Positions 49,866 to 58,964 of a DNA stretch of 64,000 nt are shown here, one piece after another (position 1 is the stretch's first letter; every line of letters starts with the position of its first letter). The translations under genes were made by a program, and so were the position numbers. The DNA comes from Hydrogenophaga sp. (GTDB taxonomy: Bacteria; Pseudomonadota; Gammaproteobacteria; Burkholderiales; Burkholderiaceae_C). A model generated the notes under the pieces. The model saw nothing but the letters and a program-made list of their open reading frames with translations, did no database searches and was not told where the DNA came from. The DNA is taken from the NCBI GenBank assembly GCA_016741995.1, contig JACVCO010000007.1, positions 1 to 64,000 of the forward strand, in the 5' to 3' direction.

Positions 49866-51082
49866 CCCGGCGCCGCCAGCACGAAGATGCCCGGCAGGCC
49901 GGCTGTTTCGAACCCCGCACTGGGGTTGCCCTGCAAGGTCGAATCGGTGATGGACATCGTGCCGCTGCGGTCGTTGCTCACGTAGAACAAGGCACCGCCG
50001 CCCTCGTTGGCGGTGTTGTTCTGCACCCGCGTGCCGCACATGCCCAGGTGGAAGCTGTTGCCGTCCTGGTAGATGGCGCCGCCGCTGCCGCCGCCCGGCG
50101 TGCCGGCCCGCGCCGGGTTCGCGCCGTTGCCCACCGCCGTGTTGTGTGTGAACAGGCTGTTGTAGACACCGAAGGACGCATCCAGCCCGCTGAGCCCGCC
50201 GCCGTTGCTGCAGGTGTTGCCGTAACCGGAAGCGCCGCCGAAGGTGCTGCCGCTCACGTACACCGAGCCCTGCGTGCCGAAGGCCCGCACCGCCGCGCCG
50301 CCCACATCGGGCCCCGTGCCTTCGCAGCGGTTGCGGAAGAAGCGGCTGTTGACGATCTTGAACTGGCCACCGCGCACGAAGATTGCGCCGCCGCCGTACA
50401 CCTCGTTCGGCAGGCCGTAGCTCTGCCCTGTGGAATTGCCGTCGACCATGGTGATGTTCTGCACCGTGAGCCGCGGCGTGGTCTGCAGGTGGCATTGCGC
50501 GCTGGTCCACACCTGGTTCTGGTCGCAGGTGTTCTGGTACAGGATGCGCACCGCACCACCGCCACTCAGCGTCACCTTGCCCCCGCCGTCGAGCACCACG
50601 TCGGGCCGGTTGTTGAACACCTTCGCGGTCTGCGCCATGGTGATGGTGACCGGGTCCGCCCCGCAGTTGAAGGTGATGACCCCACCCTGCGCCACCGCAT
50701 TCACCACCGCCGCCGATGTGCAACTGGCCGGCGTGCCATTGCCGATCACCGTGGTGGGCGACGCGACGCTGGCGGCCTGCCCGGCCGCGGGCACCGCGCA
50801 ACCACCGGCGTGGCCCGCGGCCGGGCTGCCATCGGGTGGGGTGGGGGCCGGTGCGGGGGCGGGCCCGGGCGCGGGTGACGGGGTGCTGGCGGGCGGCGCG
50901 CTGGCCACCGGTGCCGGGCTGTCACCACCGCCGCCACCACAGGCTGCGGCCACAGCGGTGAAGAGCAAGAGCAGGGAACGCGCGCAGGCGGAGCGGGAGC
51001 TTGAAAGGGAAGCCGGCGTATCTGCCGAGGACGCGGAGCAGCGGGAAACGAGCATGGATTGGGGCGCAGAGGGGAACGCCAT
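49829..51082 (-). CDS. Secreted right-handed parallel beta-helix lipoprotein
   Basis: 417 residues. A long basic leader ends in a lipobox, FTAVAAAC, with Cys48; an internal Met (residue 10) gives a shorter signal and may be the real start. Then comes a Gly run and a Pro/Ala-rich stalk (about 54-90), a surface-tether design. The rest shows pectate-lyase-like beta-helix repeats with many Asn, Gly and paired Cys: SRFFRNRCEG, SLFTHNTAVGN, TRVQNNTANEGGGAL. No catalytic residues can be assigned. Its 3' end overlaps the convergent reductase gene by 37 bases. Confidence 0.85.
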   Translation of the reverse strand: MAFPSAPQSMLVSRCSASSADTPASLSSSRSACARSLLLLFTAVAAACGGGGGDSPAPVASAPPASTPSPAPGPAPAPAPTPPDGSPAAGHAGGCAVPAAGQAASVASPTTVIGNGTPASCTSAAVVNAVAQGGVITFNCGADPVTITMAQTAKVFNNRPDVVLDGGGKVTLSGGGAVRILYQNTCDQNQVWTSAQCHLQTTPRLTVQNITMVDGNSTGQSYGLPNEVYGGGAIFVRGGQFKIVNSRFFRNRCEGTGPDVGGAAVRAFGTQGSVYVSGSTFGGASGYGNTCSNGGGLSGLDASFGVYNSLFTHNTAVGNGANPARAGTPGGGSGGAIYQDGNSFHLGMCGTRVQNNTANEGGGALFYVSNDRSGTMSITDSTLQGNPSAGFETAGLPGIFVLAAPGQPVVTRSTISR

Positions 51083-51234
51083 ACAGGGTACGCGCCGGCC
51101 GCACGAACAACTGTGAGCGCTTGTTGCCGCTCGTTAAGCAACGACCCACACGGCACAACACTGCTTAACTCGGCACCTCCGGGTCGATTCGAAAAGCCAG
51201 TTGAAAAGTCACCTGTCGCCTATGCGGTCTACGA

Positions 51235-51810
51235 CTATCGACCCCAGAAGCGCAGACGTTGTCCCAATGTCTTTGACGCCAGCACGCCTCCCAAACGAGG
51301 TCTGGAGAAGTCAGCCCGTCGCACCTTGGGAAGCCACGCATAAAAAGCTTTTTCCCCCACCCAAACCTCCCCGACTACGACTTCGTCGGTCCGCTCCATC
51401 CCATCAACATCGACCCATCCCAAGCCAAATCGCACGGTCTGAGCTCGGAATCTTGGCTGATCAGGAACTTCTCGTCCCTGCCGCACGAGGCCCTCGAATA
51501 ACGCAGCTCCATCCGGGAAACTGACATGGTGCTGAAGTGCTTTACCTGCTTCAAGGAGCACAGGTAATTCGACGTCCGTCTTCTGTGGTGGCCCAGACCA
51601 TTCGTTCTCGGACGTGCCACTAAACCAGTACTTGGCATCCGTGATGAGGATGTCCGTCTTACCCCCGTTTACGAGGATGTAGCTCCACCCTCGACTCTGA
51701 ACGAAATAGAGCGCGATGCGTTTGCGGAACGTGCCCCACCACACGATAAACACGCTCAGCGCCAAGGCAAGAACAGACAACCCAATGCTGATGTAGTCCT
51801 TAGCTTCCAT
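51235..51810 (-). CDS. Orphan single-pass membrane protein
   Basis: 191 residues, no family recognised. The ATG at 51810 has GGAGGGCG upstream. One membrane helix at about 8-28 (ISIGLSVLALALSVFIVWWG), then a basic turn and a beta-rich cytoplasmic or periplasmic domain (WSYILVNGGKTDILITDAKYW, RFGLGWVDVDGMER). Codon use and base composition are clearly less G+C-biased than flanking genes, consistent with recent acquisition. It stands alone with no operon partner. Confidence 0.75.
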   Translation of the reverse strand: MEAKDYISIGLSVLALALSVFIVWWGTFRKRIALYFVQSRGWSYILVNGGKTDILITDAKYWFSGTSENEWSGPPQKTDVELPVLLEAGKALQHHVSFPDGAALFEGLVRQGREVPDQPRFRAQTVRFGLGWVDVDGMERTDEVVVGEVWVGEKAFYAWLPKVRRADFSRPRLGGVLASKTLGQRLRFWGR

Positions 51811-52091
51811 CGCGCCCTCCTTCAAACGCAGAGAATGCGCTTGCTGGCGCCAAGATTGCAACGATGGCACCGGCGCAAGCTGTGTCTAGACCACCGCAGA
51901 TGACTAGAAACCGATAGTTGATCGTCAACCGAAAACAGGTGCCCTGGGACTACGAAAGCAGCTATCGCTGGATCGCCATCCGTGCAAAGCGATCGATGTC
52001 TTTAGCCCAAGCCATTTCAATCGCAGGCAGTGGCTCGAGTAAACACAACATCGACCCTTACGCAACTGCCACATGTCAGGAGCTAACGATC

Positions 52092-52727
52092 ATGTCGAAC
52101 ACCATTCCATCGAGAAATCTTTTGCCGCCAACTGATCTGCCTGATCTTTCCAAACTTCGCCCTTGGTCAGAATGGGCAGCCATCGTACGTGCGATCGTGG
52201 GGGGTGGATCCCGAGATCGTACGGCATACGTGTTACTAACTAACTCAGTGCGGTTGCTCGATGCGGCAATTGGCGACTATCAACTTGGAAGATCAGAAGT
52301 TTTGAATTTTCATGCAAGGGATCCACAAGAGTTCGCCATTGGCTACATCACGAGAGCCACGACCCACTTCGAGAGTTGTGTATGGCATCTTGAAAGATTC
52401 ATCAAACATGCGCGAGCACTCCGCAGCTTGAAAGGTGCTGAGCCGGAACTCAAAGCACTAATCTCGAAGAATCTCAATTTCTTTGCTCAAGATGCCGAGC
52501 ATTCGATCACCCGGCTAAGACACACGCTGTCCCACTTGGAGAAGGCTGCACTGAGCGGCGAGCTATCGGCGGGGACCTCTATCGCGCTGCTTCCCTTGGA
52601 AGAGGGTCTACAAATTTCTACCCACGTTATCGGGTGGCAGCAGCTAGTCGACTGGCTAACGGAGGCGCATGCATGTGTTGGGTTGCTTGCCAACTTCCGT
52701 CCGACCGTCAATGCGAACAAGACATAA
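52092..52727 (+). CDS. Orphan helical protein in a low-G+C island
   Basis: 211 residues, no family recognised. The start at 52092 (MSNTIPSRNLL) has AGGAG nine bases upstream; the frame is open further upstream but without coding character. Predicted mostly helical and soluble: TAYVLLTNSVRLLDAAIGDY, THFESCVWHLERFIKHARAL, DAEHSITRLRHTLSHLEKAA. The helix-rich, His-containing pattern recalls small HEPN-like or cohort proteins of defence islands, but the R-x4-6-H motif cannot be assigned with confidence. Base composition is near balanced, strongly unlike the host. Confidence 0.75.
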   Translation: MSNTIPSRNLLPPTDLPDLSKLRPWSEWAAIVRAIVGGGSRDRTAYVLLTNSVRLLDAAIGDYQLGRSEVLNFHARDPQEFAIGYITRATTHFESCVWHLERFIKHARALRSLKGAEPELKALISKNLNFFAQDAEHSITRLRHTLSHLEKAALSGELSAGTSIALLPLEEGLQISTHVIGWQQLVDWLTEAHACVGLLANFRPTVNANKT

Positions 52728-52870
52728 GCTGATCAAGTCGATTCGCTTGCGATGTAGCTCGTTAAGTCTGCTTTTTAAGGCGGCATAAGAGCTGATCTTC
52801 TTCACCAGAGTCGCTCCACACGCCAACGCACCGTAGTCAGCAACTACTACACAGCCACCGCTGAGTAGCC

Positions 52871-52890
52871 GTGCAGCAACGTTACTGCAC
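52871..52890. repeat. 20-bp near-perfect palindrome at the island boundary
   Basis: GTGCAG-CAACGTTA-CTGCAC: outer arms are exact inverted repeats, and the core AACGTT extends the symmetry with a single mismatched pair. It sits exactly where the low-G+C stretch ends and the truncated EamA duplicate begins. Confidence 0.55.
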
Positions 52891-53155
52891 GCCGCGCCAC
52901 CACCCACGCACCTGGTTCACGACCAGCCCCATCAGCACCGCCCCCACCCACTGCCACAGCAACGGCATCTCCCCGAACGCCGCCCACAAGCCCACCACCG
53001 GCACCAGCAGCGAGAACGGCGCCACGCGCGCCGCGGCGTGGCGCTGCAGCAGGCGCCTCCACAGGCTGTAGGCCAGCAGCGTGGCGCCCCAGGCGAGGTA
53101 GAGCACAGCAAACCAGGCGGCGATGCCCATGCCGGCGAGTTGTTCGGCCACGCGC
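52882..53155 (-). pseudogene. C-terminal fragment of an EamA-family transporter gene
   Basis: About 90 codons in frame, reading AEQLAGMGIAAWFAVLYLAW and onward to a short foreign tail (RGWWRGVQ). It matches the last third of the intact EamA gene at 54795-55721 but lacks two short in-frame pieces (15 bases in total) and all upstream coding sequence. It cannot make a working carrier. It lies directly after the MCP gene, whose stop is 9 bases away. Confidence 0.85.
52912..53155. repeat. Direct repeat, copy A (partial EamA sequence)
   Basis: 244 bases that match 54846-55104 (259 bases) in the same orientation with only scattered substitutions plus missing pieces of 9 and 6 bases. The two copies bracket the MCP gene at 53164-54708. 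Confidence 0.88.
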
Positions 53156-53163
53156 CCGGGCGT

Positions 53164-54708
53164 TCAGCCCTGGTTCAGCCGGAACACCGCCACCGACTCC
53201 ACCATCTGCGCGGCCTGGGTCCTCAGGCTGGTGGCCGCGGCCGCGCTTTCTTCCACCAGTGCGGCGTTCTGCTGCGTGGCCTGGTCCATCTGCGTCACGG
53301 CTTCGCCCACCTGGGCCACACCCGAACTCTGCTCGCTGCTGGCGGCGCTGATCTCGCCCACGATATCGGTCACACGGCGGATGCTCGCCACCACCTCGGT
53401 CATGGTCGCACCGGCACGGCCCACCAAGGCCGACCCTTGCTCAACGCGCTCGACGCTCGCGGTGATCAGGCCCTTGATCTCCTTCGCGGCCTCGGCGCTG
53501 CGTTGCGCCAGGTTGCGCACCTCGCCCGCCACCACCGCGAAGCCGCGGCCCTGTTCACCGGCCCGGGCCGCTTCCACGGCCGCGTTCAACGCCAGGATGT
53601 TGGTCTGAAACGCGATGCCGTCGATCACACCGATGATGTCCGCGATCTTCTGGCTGCTGGTCTGGATGTCCTGCATGGTGGCCACCACCTGGCCCACCAC
53701 CTCGCCCCCCTGCGTGGCCACCGTCGAAGCGCTGCGCGCGAGCTGGTTGGCCTGTTGCGCGTTGTCCGCGTTCAGGCGCACCGTGGAGCTGAGCTGCTCC
53801 ATCGACGCGGCCGTTTCCTCCAGCGCCGAAGCCTGCTGTTCGGTGCGCGCGGACAGGTCCTGATTGCCCTGTGCGATCTGCGAACTGGCCGAAGCCACGC
53901 CCTCGGCGTTGCCGCGCACGTTGGAGACCACGCGTGACAGGTTGTCCTGCATGCCCTTGAGGGCTTGCAGCAGTTGGGCGGCTTCGTCGCGGCCATCGCT
54001 GCGGATGGCGCTCGTGAGATCGCCCTCGGCGATGCGGCGCGCGCTTTCGGCCGCCTGCCGCAGCGGCACGGTGATGGAGCGACTCAGCGCGAAGGCCGCG
54101 GCTGCGCCGAGCAGCAGGGCGAACACGCCGCCGACGATCAGTATCCAGCGCCCCTGGGCCGCGTTGGCCTGAGCCTGGGCGAGGGCGCGCTCGTAGACCG
54201 ACTGCTGGAATTGCTCCAGTTGGGTAATGGATTGGAGGTAGGCGTCGGCGAGCGGGCGCAGGTCGCGGTCCAACGCGGCACTGATGTCTTCGCCCGCCTG
54301 GCGTTGCTTGAGCAGATTGGCGCGCGGCGAACGGTAAGCCTCGCGCGCGGCGTCGATCGCCGCGATATGGCGCTTGCCTTCCTCGGACGCCACCAGCTCG
54401 ACCAGGCGCTTGCGCGACGCCAAGGTGATCTCGGAGGTCTTGTCCATGGCGGCCTGCCATTCGCTCATGCGGCTGGTGTCCGAATCGAGCGCGGAGGCGC
54501 GGGTGCGGATCCAGTTCAGGTCGATGGTCTGGCGCCACCGCACGGCCAGCTGGAGCTTCTCGTTTTCGACGGTCGCAAGCCGTTGCATGGTGCCCGTCAG
54601 CTCTTGCAGGCGCCAGACACCGATGCCGGCCATGAGGGCCGTGATGAGCAGAACCAATCCGAAGGCGAAGGCCAGGCGGCTGCCGACCTTGATGTCATTG
54701 AGCTTCAT
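53164..54708 (-). CDS. Methyl-accepting chemotaxis protein, Tar-like sensor
   Basis: 514 residues. Membrane helix 1 at about 10-32, and a helical periplasmic domain (about 33-190) with the Tar/4HB pattern including [14 protein letters not shown]. Helix 2 ([20 protein letters not shown]) is followed by HAMP ([20 protein letters not shown]) and an MCP domain with tip [20 protein letters not shown]. It ends VAVFRLNQG without a docking pentapeptide. Directly repeated EamA sequence flanks it on both sides, so it may have been inserted or could be excised by recombination. Confidence 0.94.
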   Translation of the reverse strand: MKLNDIKVGSRLAFAFGLVLLITALMAGIGVWRLQELTGTMQRLATVENEKLQLAVRWRQTIDLNWIRTRASALDSDTSRMSEWQAAMDKTSEITLASRKRLVELVASEEGKRHIAAIDAAREAYRSPRANLLKQRQAGEDISAALDRDLRPLADAYLQSITQLEQFQQSVYERALAQAQANAAQGRWILIVGGVFALLLGAAAAFALSRSITVPLRQAAESARRIAEGDLTSAIRSDGRDEAAQLLQALKGMQDNLSRVVSNVRGNAEGVASASSQIAQGNQDLSARTEQQASALEETAASMEQLSSTVRLNADNAQQANQLARSASTVATQGGEVVGQVVATMQDIQTSSQKIADIIGVIDGIAFQTNILALNAAVEAARAGEQGRGFAVVAGEVRNLAQRSAEAAKEIKGLITASVERVEQGSALVGRAGATMTEVVASIRRVTDIVGEISAASSEQSSGVAQVGEAVTQMDQATQQNAALVEESAAAATSLRTQAAQMVESVAVFRLNQG

Positions 54709-54794
54709 TCGGGGGGGTGGGTGTAGTACGAAAAGATCGATTCAAGCCTCGCCAGGCAGCGAAATCGGGCTTGCTTCGGGTATCGACCAATGCG

Positions 54795-55721
54795 TCAGGA
54801 ATCTTTAGCCGTCATGGCCCGGCCCGCCGCGCTCCGCCCTTTCAACTGGTTCACCAGCAACCCCATCAACACCGCCCCCGCCCCCACCCACTGCCACAGC
54901 AACGGCATCTCCCCGAACGCCGCCCAGGCCGCCCACAAACCCACCACCGGCACCAGCAGCGAGAACGGCGCCACGCGCGCCGCGGCGTGGCGCTGCAGCA
55001 GGCGCGTCCACAGGCTGTAGGCCAGCAGGGTGGCGCCCCAGGCGAGGTAGAGCACGGCGAACCAGGCGGCGGTGCCCATGCCGGCAAGTTGTTCGGCCAC
55101 GCGCTGCGGGCCTTCGGTGTAGAGCGCGATGAGGGCGAAGGGCACGATGGGGAACACGCTGCTCCACACCACGAAGGGAAAGGGCTCGTACTTTCCGATC
55201 TGGCTGGCGCGGCGCGCCACCAGGTTGGACAAGGCCCACATGCCCGCGGCCGACAGCGTGAGCACGAAGCCGGCGAGCGTCATCTGGCCCGGGCCTTCGC
55301 CGTGCGCGGACGCGATGAGGGCGAGGCCGCCAAGCGCCACGCCCACGCCCAGCCATTGCCGTGCGTGCACGCGCTCGCCCAGCAGCGGCAGCGCCAGCAG
55401 CAGCGTGAAGAAGGCCTGCGTCTGCATCACCACCGAGGCCATGCCGGCCGTCATGCCGAGCTTCAAACCCAGGAACAGAAAACCGAACTGGCCCAGGCCC
55501 TGCACCAGCCCGTAGCCCGCGATGAAGCGCCAGGGCAGCGGCGGCGGGCGCACGAACAGCAGGAAGGGCAAGGCCGCGGCGGCGAAGCGCAGCGCGCCCA
55601 GCAGCATGGGGCTGATGGATTGCAGGCCGAGCTTCATCACCACGAAGTTCAGGCCCCAGATGACCACGACGGCGAGGGCGCGCAGCAAGTCGCCGCGCGA
55701 GAACGGGGTGGGTTCGCTCAC
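54795..55721 (-). CDS. EamA/DMT-family permease
   Basis: 308 residues, ten helices in two EamA repeats. Start codon is GTG at 55721 within a GTGA overlap with the epimerase stop. Landmarks: VVIWGLNFVVMKLGLQ, PMLLGALRFAAAALPFLLF, GMTAGMASVVMQTQAFFTLL, GERVHARQWLGVGVALGG. The second half repeats this pattern (PFSLLVPVVGLWAAWAAFGE). Drug/metabolite transporter members export amino acids, purines or other metabolites. The C-terminal part is duplicated at 52912-53155. Last gene of the run that begins with the BASS transporter. Confidence 0.94.
   Translation of the reverse strand: MSEPTPFSRGDLLRALAVVVIWGLNFVVMKLGLQSISPMLLGALRFAAAALPFLLFVRPPPLPWRFIAGYGLVQGLGQFGFLFLGLKLGMTAGMASVVMQTQAFFTLLLALPLLGERVHARQWLGVGVALGGLALIASAHGEGPGQMTLAGFVLTLSAAGMWALSNLVARRASQIGKYEPFPFVVWSSVFPIVPFALIALYTEGPQRVAEQLAGMGTAAWFAVLYLAWGATLLAYSLWTRLLQRHAAARVAPFSLLVPVVGLWAAWAAFGEMPLLWQWVGAGAVLMGLLVNQLKGRSAAGRAMTAKDS
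54846..55104. repeat. Direct repeat, copy B (within intact EamA gene)
   Basis: Partner of copy A at 52912-53155. The 15 extra bases lie in the AWA and GA codons of the intact gene, so copy A is the degraded derivative. Confidence 0.88.
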
Positions 55722-56689
55722 AGCGGCCGGCCTTGTGCGCGGCGCGCGGCCACGAAGGCGTCGAAGGCTTGCGCGCTGGTCTTCTTCGGCACGTAGCCGA
55801 AGCGGTTCTTGAGCAGGCTGTTGTGCAGCACCGGGCGGTAGCGCAGAAAGTCGAGTTGCTCGGGGCCGTAGCGCGAGACGCCGAGCGCGCGGCCGATGGC
55901 GAGCGCCGCGCGCAGCAGGCCGGCGGGGAACACGCGCGTGCGTTTGCCCAGGCGCTTCGCAATGTCGTGAATGCTCAGCGCGCCGTCGCCCGCGAGGTTG
56001 AAGCAGCCCGCGGGCGCGTCGCCGCTGAGCGCGTGCAGCAGCGCGCCGATGACGTCTTCGTCCCAGATGAAGACGAAGGGGCTGTCGCTGCCGGCGATGG
56101 CGATGGGGCGCGGTTTCTCGAACAGCGCGGTGATCTGGTTGTCGACGTGTTCACCCAGGATGGTGCCGATGCGCAGCACCGTTTGCGCCAGCGCGGGGTG
56201 GTTGCGGCGCGCTTCGGCCAGCATCTCTTCCACCAGGCGCTTGTGGTGCGCATAGGCAAAGGCTTCGTGGCCGCGCAGCGGGTGGTCTTCGGTGAGCCAG
56301 GCGGGGTTGTCGGCGTGGTAGCCGTAAGCCGCGCCGCTGGACGACACCACCAGGTGCTTCACGCCGTGCGCCAGGCAGGCGGTGAGCACGTTGCGCGTGC
56401 CGCCCACGTCCACCGCGTATTCCAGTTCGCGCGACGAACCCTTGCCGGGTGTGACGATGGAGGCGAGGTGCACCACGGTGTCGATGCGGTGCTCGGCCAG
56501 CACGCCACCCAGGCCCTGGTCGCGCACGTCGAGCAGGCGGTACACCAGGCCGGCGTGCTGGCGTTCGGGTTCCACCGCGCGCACGTCGGTGGCCACCACG
56601 AACGTGTCAGGCCGCTGCGCGAGCGCGGCCACCAGGCCGCGGCCAAGGAAGCCGCCCGCCCCCGTGACGAGGATGCGCTGCGCCCGCAT
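55718..56689 (-). CDS. NAD-dependent epimerase/dehydratase family protein (extended SDR)
   Basis: 323 residues. N-terminal Rossmann motif VTGAGGFLG (8-16), acidic residue after strand 2 (VATDVRA), and active-site Ser-Ser-Ser-Gly with Tyr in GAAYGYHAD. The expected Y-x3-K is present as YAHHK. Close in style to extended SDRs acting on sterol, sugar or hydroxyl substrates (3-beta-hydroxysteroid or UDP-sugar type). It lies between the BASS transporter and EamA genes, and its stop overlaps the EamA GTG start by 4 bases. Substrate unknown. Confidence 0.9.
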   Translation of the reverse strand: MRAQRILVTGAGGFLGRGLVAALAQRPDTFVVATDVRAVEPERQHAGLVYRLLDVRDQGLGGVLAEHRIDTVVHLASIVTPGKGSSRELEYAVDVGGTRNVLTACLAHGVKHLVVSSSGAAYGYHADNPAWLTEDHPLRGHEAFAYAHHKRLVEEMLAEARRNHPALAQTVLRIGTILGEHVDNQITALFEKPRPIAIAGSDSPFVFIWDEDVIGALLHALSGDAPAGCFNLAGDGALSIHDIAKRLGKRTRVFPAGLLRAALAIGRALGVSRYGPEQLDFLRYRPVLHNSLLKNRFGYVPKKTSAQAFDAFVAARRAQGRPL

Positions 56690-57622
56690 TCAGCCCTCGG
56701 CCCCGGCCTGCCCGGGCACACCGCCCTGCAGCGGTTTTCGCCCCCACCAGCCCGCGAGCGCCATGCCGGCGATGATGTCCCAGAAGCCCCACACGCCGGC
56801 CACCACGGCCATGCCGCCCAGGCCGCCGAAGAAGCTGAAGACCAGCACCAGGCCCAGGCCCGCGTTGCGCACACCCACCTCGATGGAGAGCGCGCGGCGG
56901 TCGTAGTCGGGCAGGCCGACGGCGCGCGCGCTGAGCCAGCCGATGAGGAAGGCGAGCGCGTCGTGGATGGCCACGGCCACGATGACCAGGCCCACGTAAT
57001 CGAGGAAGTAGCGCCAGTTGCCGGCGATGGCGCCGATGATGAAAGCGATGAGCGCCAGGAAGCTCACGATGCGCACCGGTTTCTTGAAGCGCGCCGTCTG
57101 CACCGGGAAGCGGTGCGCGAGCCACAGGCCGAGCGCGAACGGGATGCCGATGATCAGCAGGATGTGCACGAACATCTGCACCGGGTCGAGCGCGATGGTC
57201 TTGAGCAGCGCGGAAGCCGTGGGGTGCATGCCGCCCCAGAACGCGAAGTTGAGCGGCATGGCCACGATGGCGATGGCGTTGGATACCGCCGTCATCGACA
57301 CGCTGAGCGCCACGTTGCCGTTGGCGCGGTGCGTGAGGATGTTGCTCACGTTGCCCGGCGGGCAGCAGGCCACCAGGATCATGCCGAGCGCGATGCTCGG
57401 CCCCACGCCCAGCAGCAGCGTGAGCACGTAGGTGATGGCGGGCAGGAACAGGAACTGCGCGACGATGCCCACGGTGAACGCAAGCGGCATGCGCATCACG
57501 CGCTTGAAGTCCTCGATGCGTGTGTCCAGCGAGATGCCGAACATCAGGAAGGCCAGCACCGCGTTGAGCACGGCGAGCGAGGCGGGGTTGAAGTTCAGGC
57601 GGATCTCGTCGACGGGCAGCAT
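56690..57622 (-). CDS. Bile acid:sodium symporter (BASS) family permease
   Basis: 310 residues, about ten helices. Family landmarks: ALNAVLAFLMFGISLDT-like start (AVLNAVLAFLMFGISLDT), VACCPPGNVSNILTHRANGNVALSVSMTA split by normal variation, and the EVGVRNAGLGLVL sodium-site motif near residue 245. Members import bile acids, steroid sulfates, pantoate or small carboxylates. Its position after FMO and SDR genes under an IclR regulator suggests uptake of the substrate for those oxidases (inference). Confidence 0.94.
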   Translation of the reverse strand: MLPVDEIRLNFNPASLAVLNAVLAFLMFGISLDTRIEDFKRVMRMPLAFTVGIVAQFLFLPAITYVLTLLLGVGPSIALGMILVACCPPGNVSNILTHRANGNVALSVSMTAVSNAIAIVAMPLNFAFWGGMHPTASALLKTIALDPVQMFVHILLIIGIPFALGLWLAHRFPVQTARFKKPVRIVSFLALIAFIIGAIAGNWRYFLDYVGLVIVAVAIHDALAFLIGWLSARAVGLPDYDRRALSIEVGVRNAGLGLVLVFSFFGGLGGMAVVAGVWGFWDIIAGMALAGWWGRKPLQGGVPGQAGAEG

Positions 57623-57647
57623 GCGGTGGTCTCCTGGTCGTTGTGCT

Positions 57648-58964
57648 CTATCGGTTGAAAGCCTGGGCGGCGTCGCGCACCGCCTTGCGGTAGGTGTCCT
57701 TGTGCACGTAGTACGCCATGCGCTCGAGCTTCAGGTATTTGTAGCCGCCCGACAGATCGGGCGGCGGCCCCAGCTTGGCGGCGGTGAACGCCGCGGCCTG
57801 CGGTGCGCCCGCGTCCAGCGCCTTGAAATGGCGGGCCACCAGCTCGGCCTGTTCGTAGCGGCCCTGCCAGCCCAGGCCGCTGGCCTCCACCATGCCGAGC
57901 ACGGCCAGGCGGTCGAAGCGCGGCGCGAAGATGTTGAGGTACAGGCGGGGCGCCATGCCCTGCCAGTTCAGCAGCGCGTGGTCCATGAAGGGGTAATGCA
58001 GCTTGTAGCCGGTGGCCGCGAGGATGAGGTCGTACTCGCCACGGCGGCCGTCCTTGAAGTGCACGGTGTGGCCGTCGAGCCGCGCGATGTCGGCGCGCAC
58101 GCCCACATCGCCATGGCCGATGTGGTACAGGATGAGCGAGTTCACCACCGGGTGCGATTCGTACATGCGGTACTCGGGCTTCGGGAAGCCGAAGCGCACC
58201 GGGTCGCCCGTGAACCACTTGAGGATGGTGCTGTCGATGCGCTGCTTGAGCCAGGGCGGCAGCGTGATCTTGCCGCCCACCGAATCGGCCGGTTTGCCGA
58301 ACACGTACTTGGGCACGAAGTAGTAGCCGCGGCGCACCGAGATGTCGATGCTCTTCGCGTGGTGCACGGCGTCGACCGCGATGTCGCAACCCGAGTTGCC
58401 CGCGCCCACGATGAGCACGCGCTTGCCCGTGAGCTGAAGGGCCGATTTGTATTGCGCGGTGTGCCAGATCTCGCCGCTGAACGAGCCTTCGAAACGCGGC
58501 AGGCTGGGCTCGGCCAGCGTGCCGTTGGCGATGACCACGCCTTTGTAGAGCGCGGTCTCGGGCGCGGCGTCGCCGGTCTGCGTGGTCAGGCGCCACAGCG
58601 TGTCGGGCGCGTCGCTCACCGGTTCGGCTTTCAGCACGCGCGTGTGGAAGCGGTAGTGCGCGTTCAGCCCGAAGTGCTCGGCGAAGGCACGGAAGTAGTC
58701 GAGCAGTTCGCGGTGGCTCGGGTAGTCGGCCACGTGCTCGGGCATGGGGAATTCAAGGAACTCCGTCATGCGCTTGCTGGAGATGAGGTGCGCCGATTCG
58801 TACACCGTGGAGCGCGGGTTGCCGATGTTCCACAGCCCCCCTACCTCGCCATGCGCCTCGAAGCCCTGGAACGCAACGCCGTGCTTCTGCAGGCAGCGCG
58901 CGCCCGCGAGGCCCGAGGGGCCGGCGCCGATGAGGGCGATCTGTTGTTCGGTGGGTGTCGTCAT
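57648..58964 (-). CDS. Flavin-containing monooxygenase, FMO/Baeyer-Villiger type
   Basis: 438 residues. FAD motif GAGPSG (13-18). The FMO/BVMO fingerprint F-x-G-x3-H-x3-Y is exact at residues 162-172 (FSGEIWHTAQY). NADPH motif GAGNSG (187-192) and the late ATGYKLHYPF. The protein is shorter than most Baeyer-Villiger enzymes and closer to class B FMOs. The likely reaction is NADPH/O2-dependent oxygenation of a carbonyl, sulfur or nitrogen centre. Its ATG overlaps the SDR stop by 4 bases, so ketone-forming SDR and oxygenase are made together. Confidence 0.94.
   Translation of the reverse strand: MTTPTEQQIALIGAGPSGLAGARCLQKHGVAFQGFEAHGEVGGLWNIGNPRSTVYESAHLISSKRMTEFLEFPMPEHVADYPSHRELLDYFRAFAEHFGLNAHYRFHTRVLKAEPVSDAPDTLWRLTTQTGDAAPETALYKGVVIANGTLAEPSLPRFEGSFSGEIWHTAQYKSALQLTGKRVLIVGAGNSGCDIAVDAVHHAKSIDISVRRGYYFVPKYVFGKPADSVGGKITLPPWLKQRIDSTILKWFTGDPVRFGFPKPEYRMYESHPVVNSLILYHIGHGDVGVRADIARLDGHTVHFKDGRRGEYDLILAATGYKLHYPFMDHALLNWQGMAPRLYLNIFAPRFDRLAVLGMVEASGLGWQGRYEQAELVARHFKALDAGAPQAAAFTAAKLGPPPDLSGGYKYLKLERMAYYVHKDTYRKAVRDAAQAFNR

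Noticed and set aside
51918..52091. N-terminal extension of the island gene from 51918.
   Set aside because: The extension lacks a ribosome binding site and coding character; AGGAG precedes the ATG at 52092.
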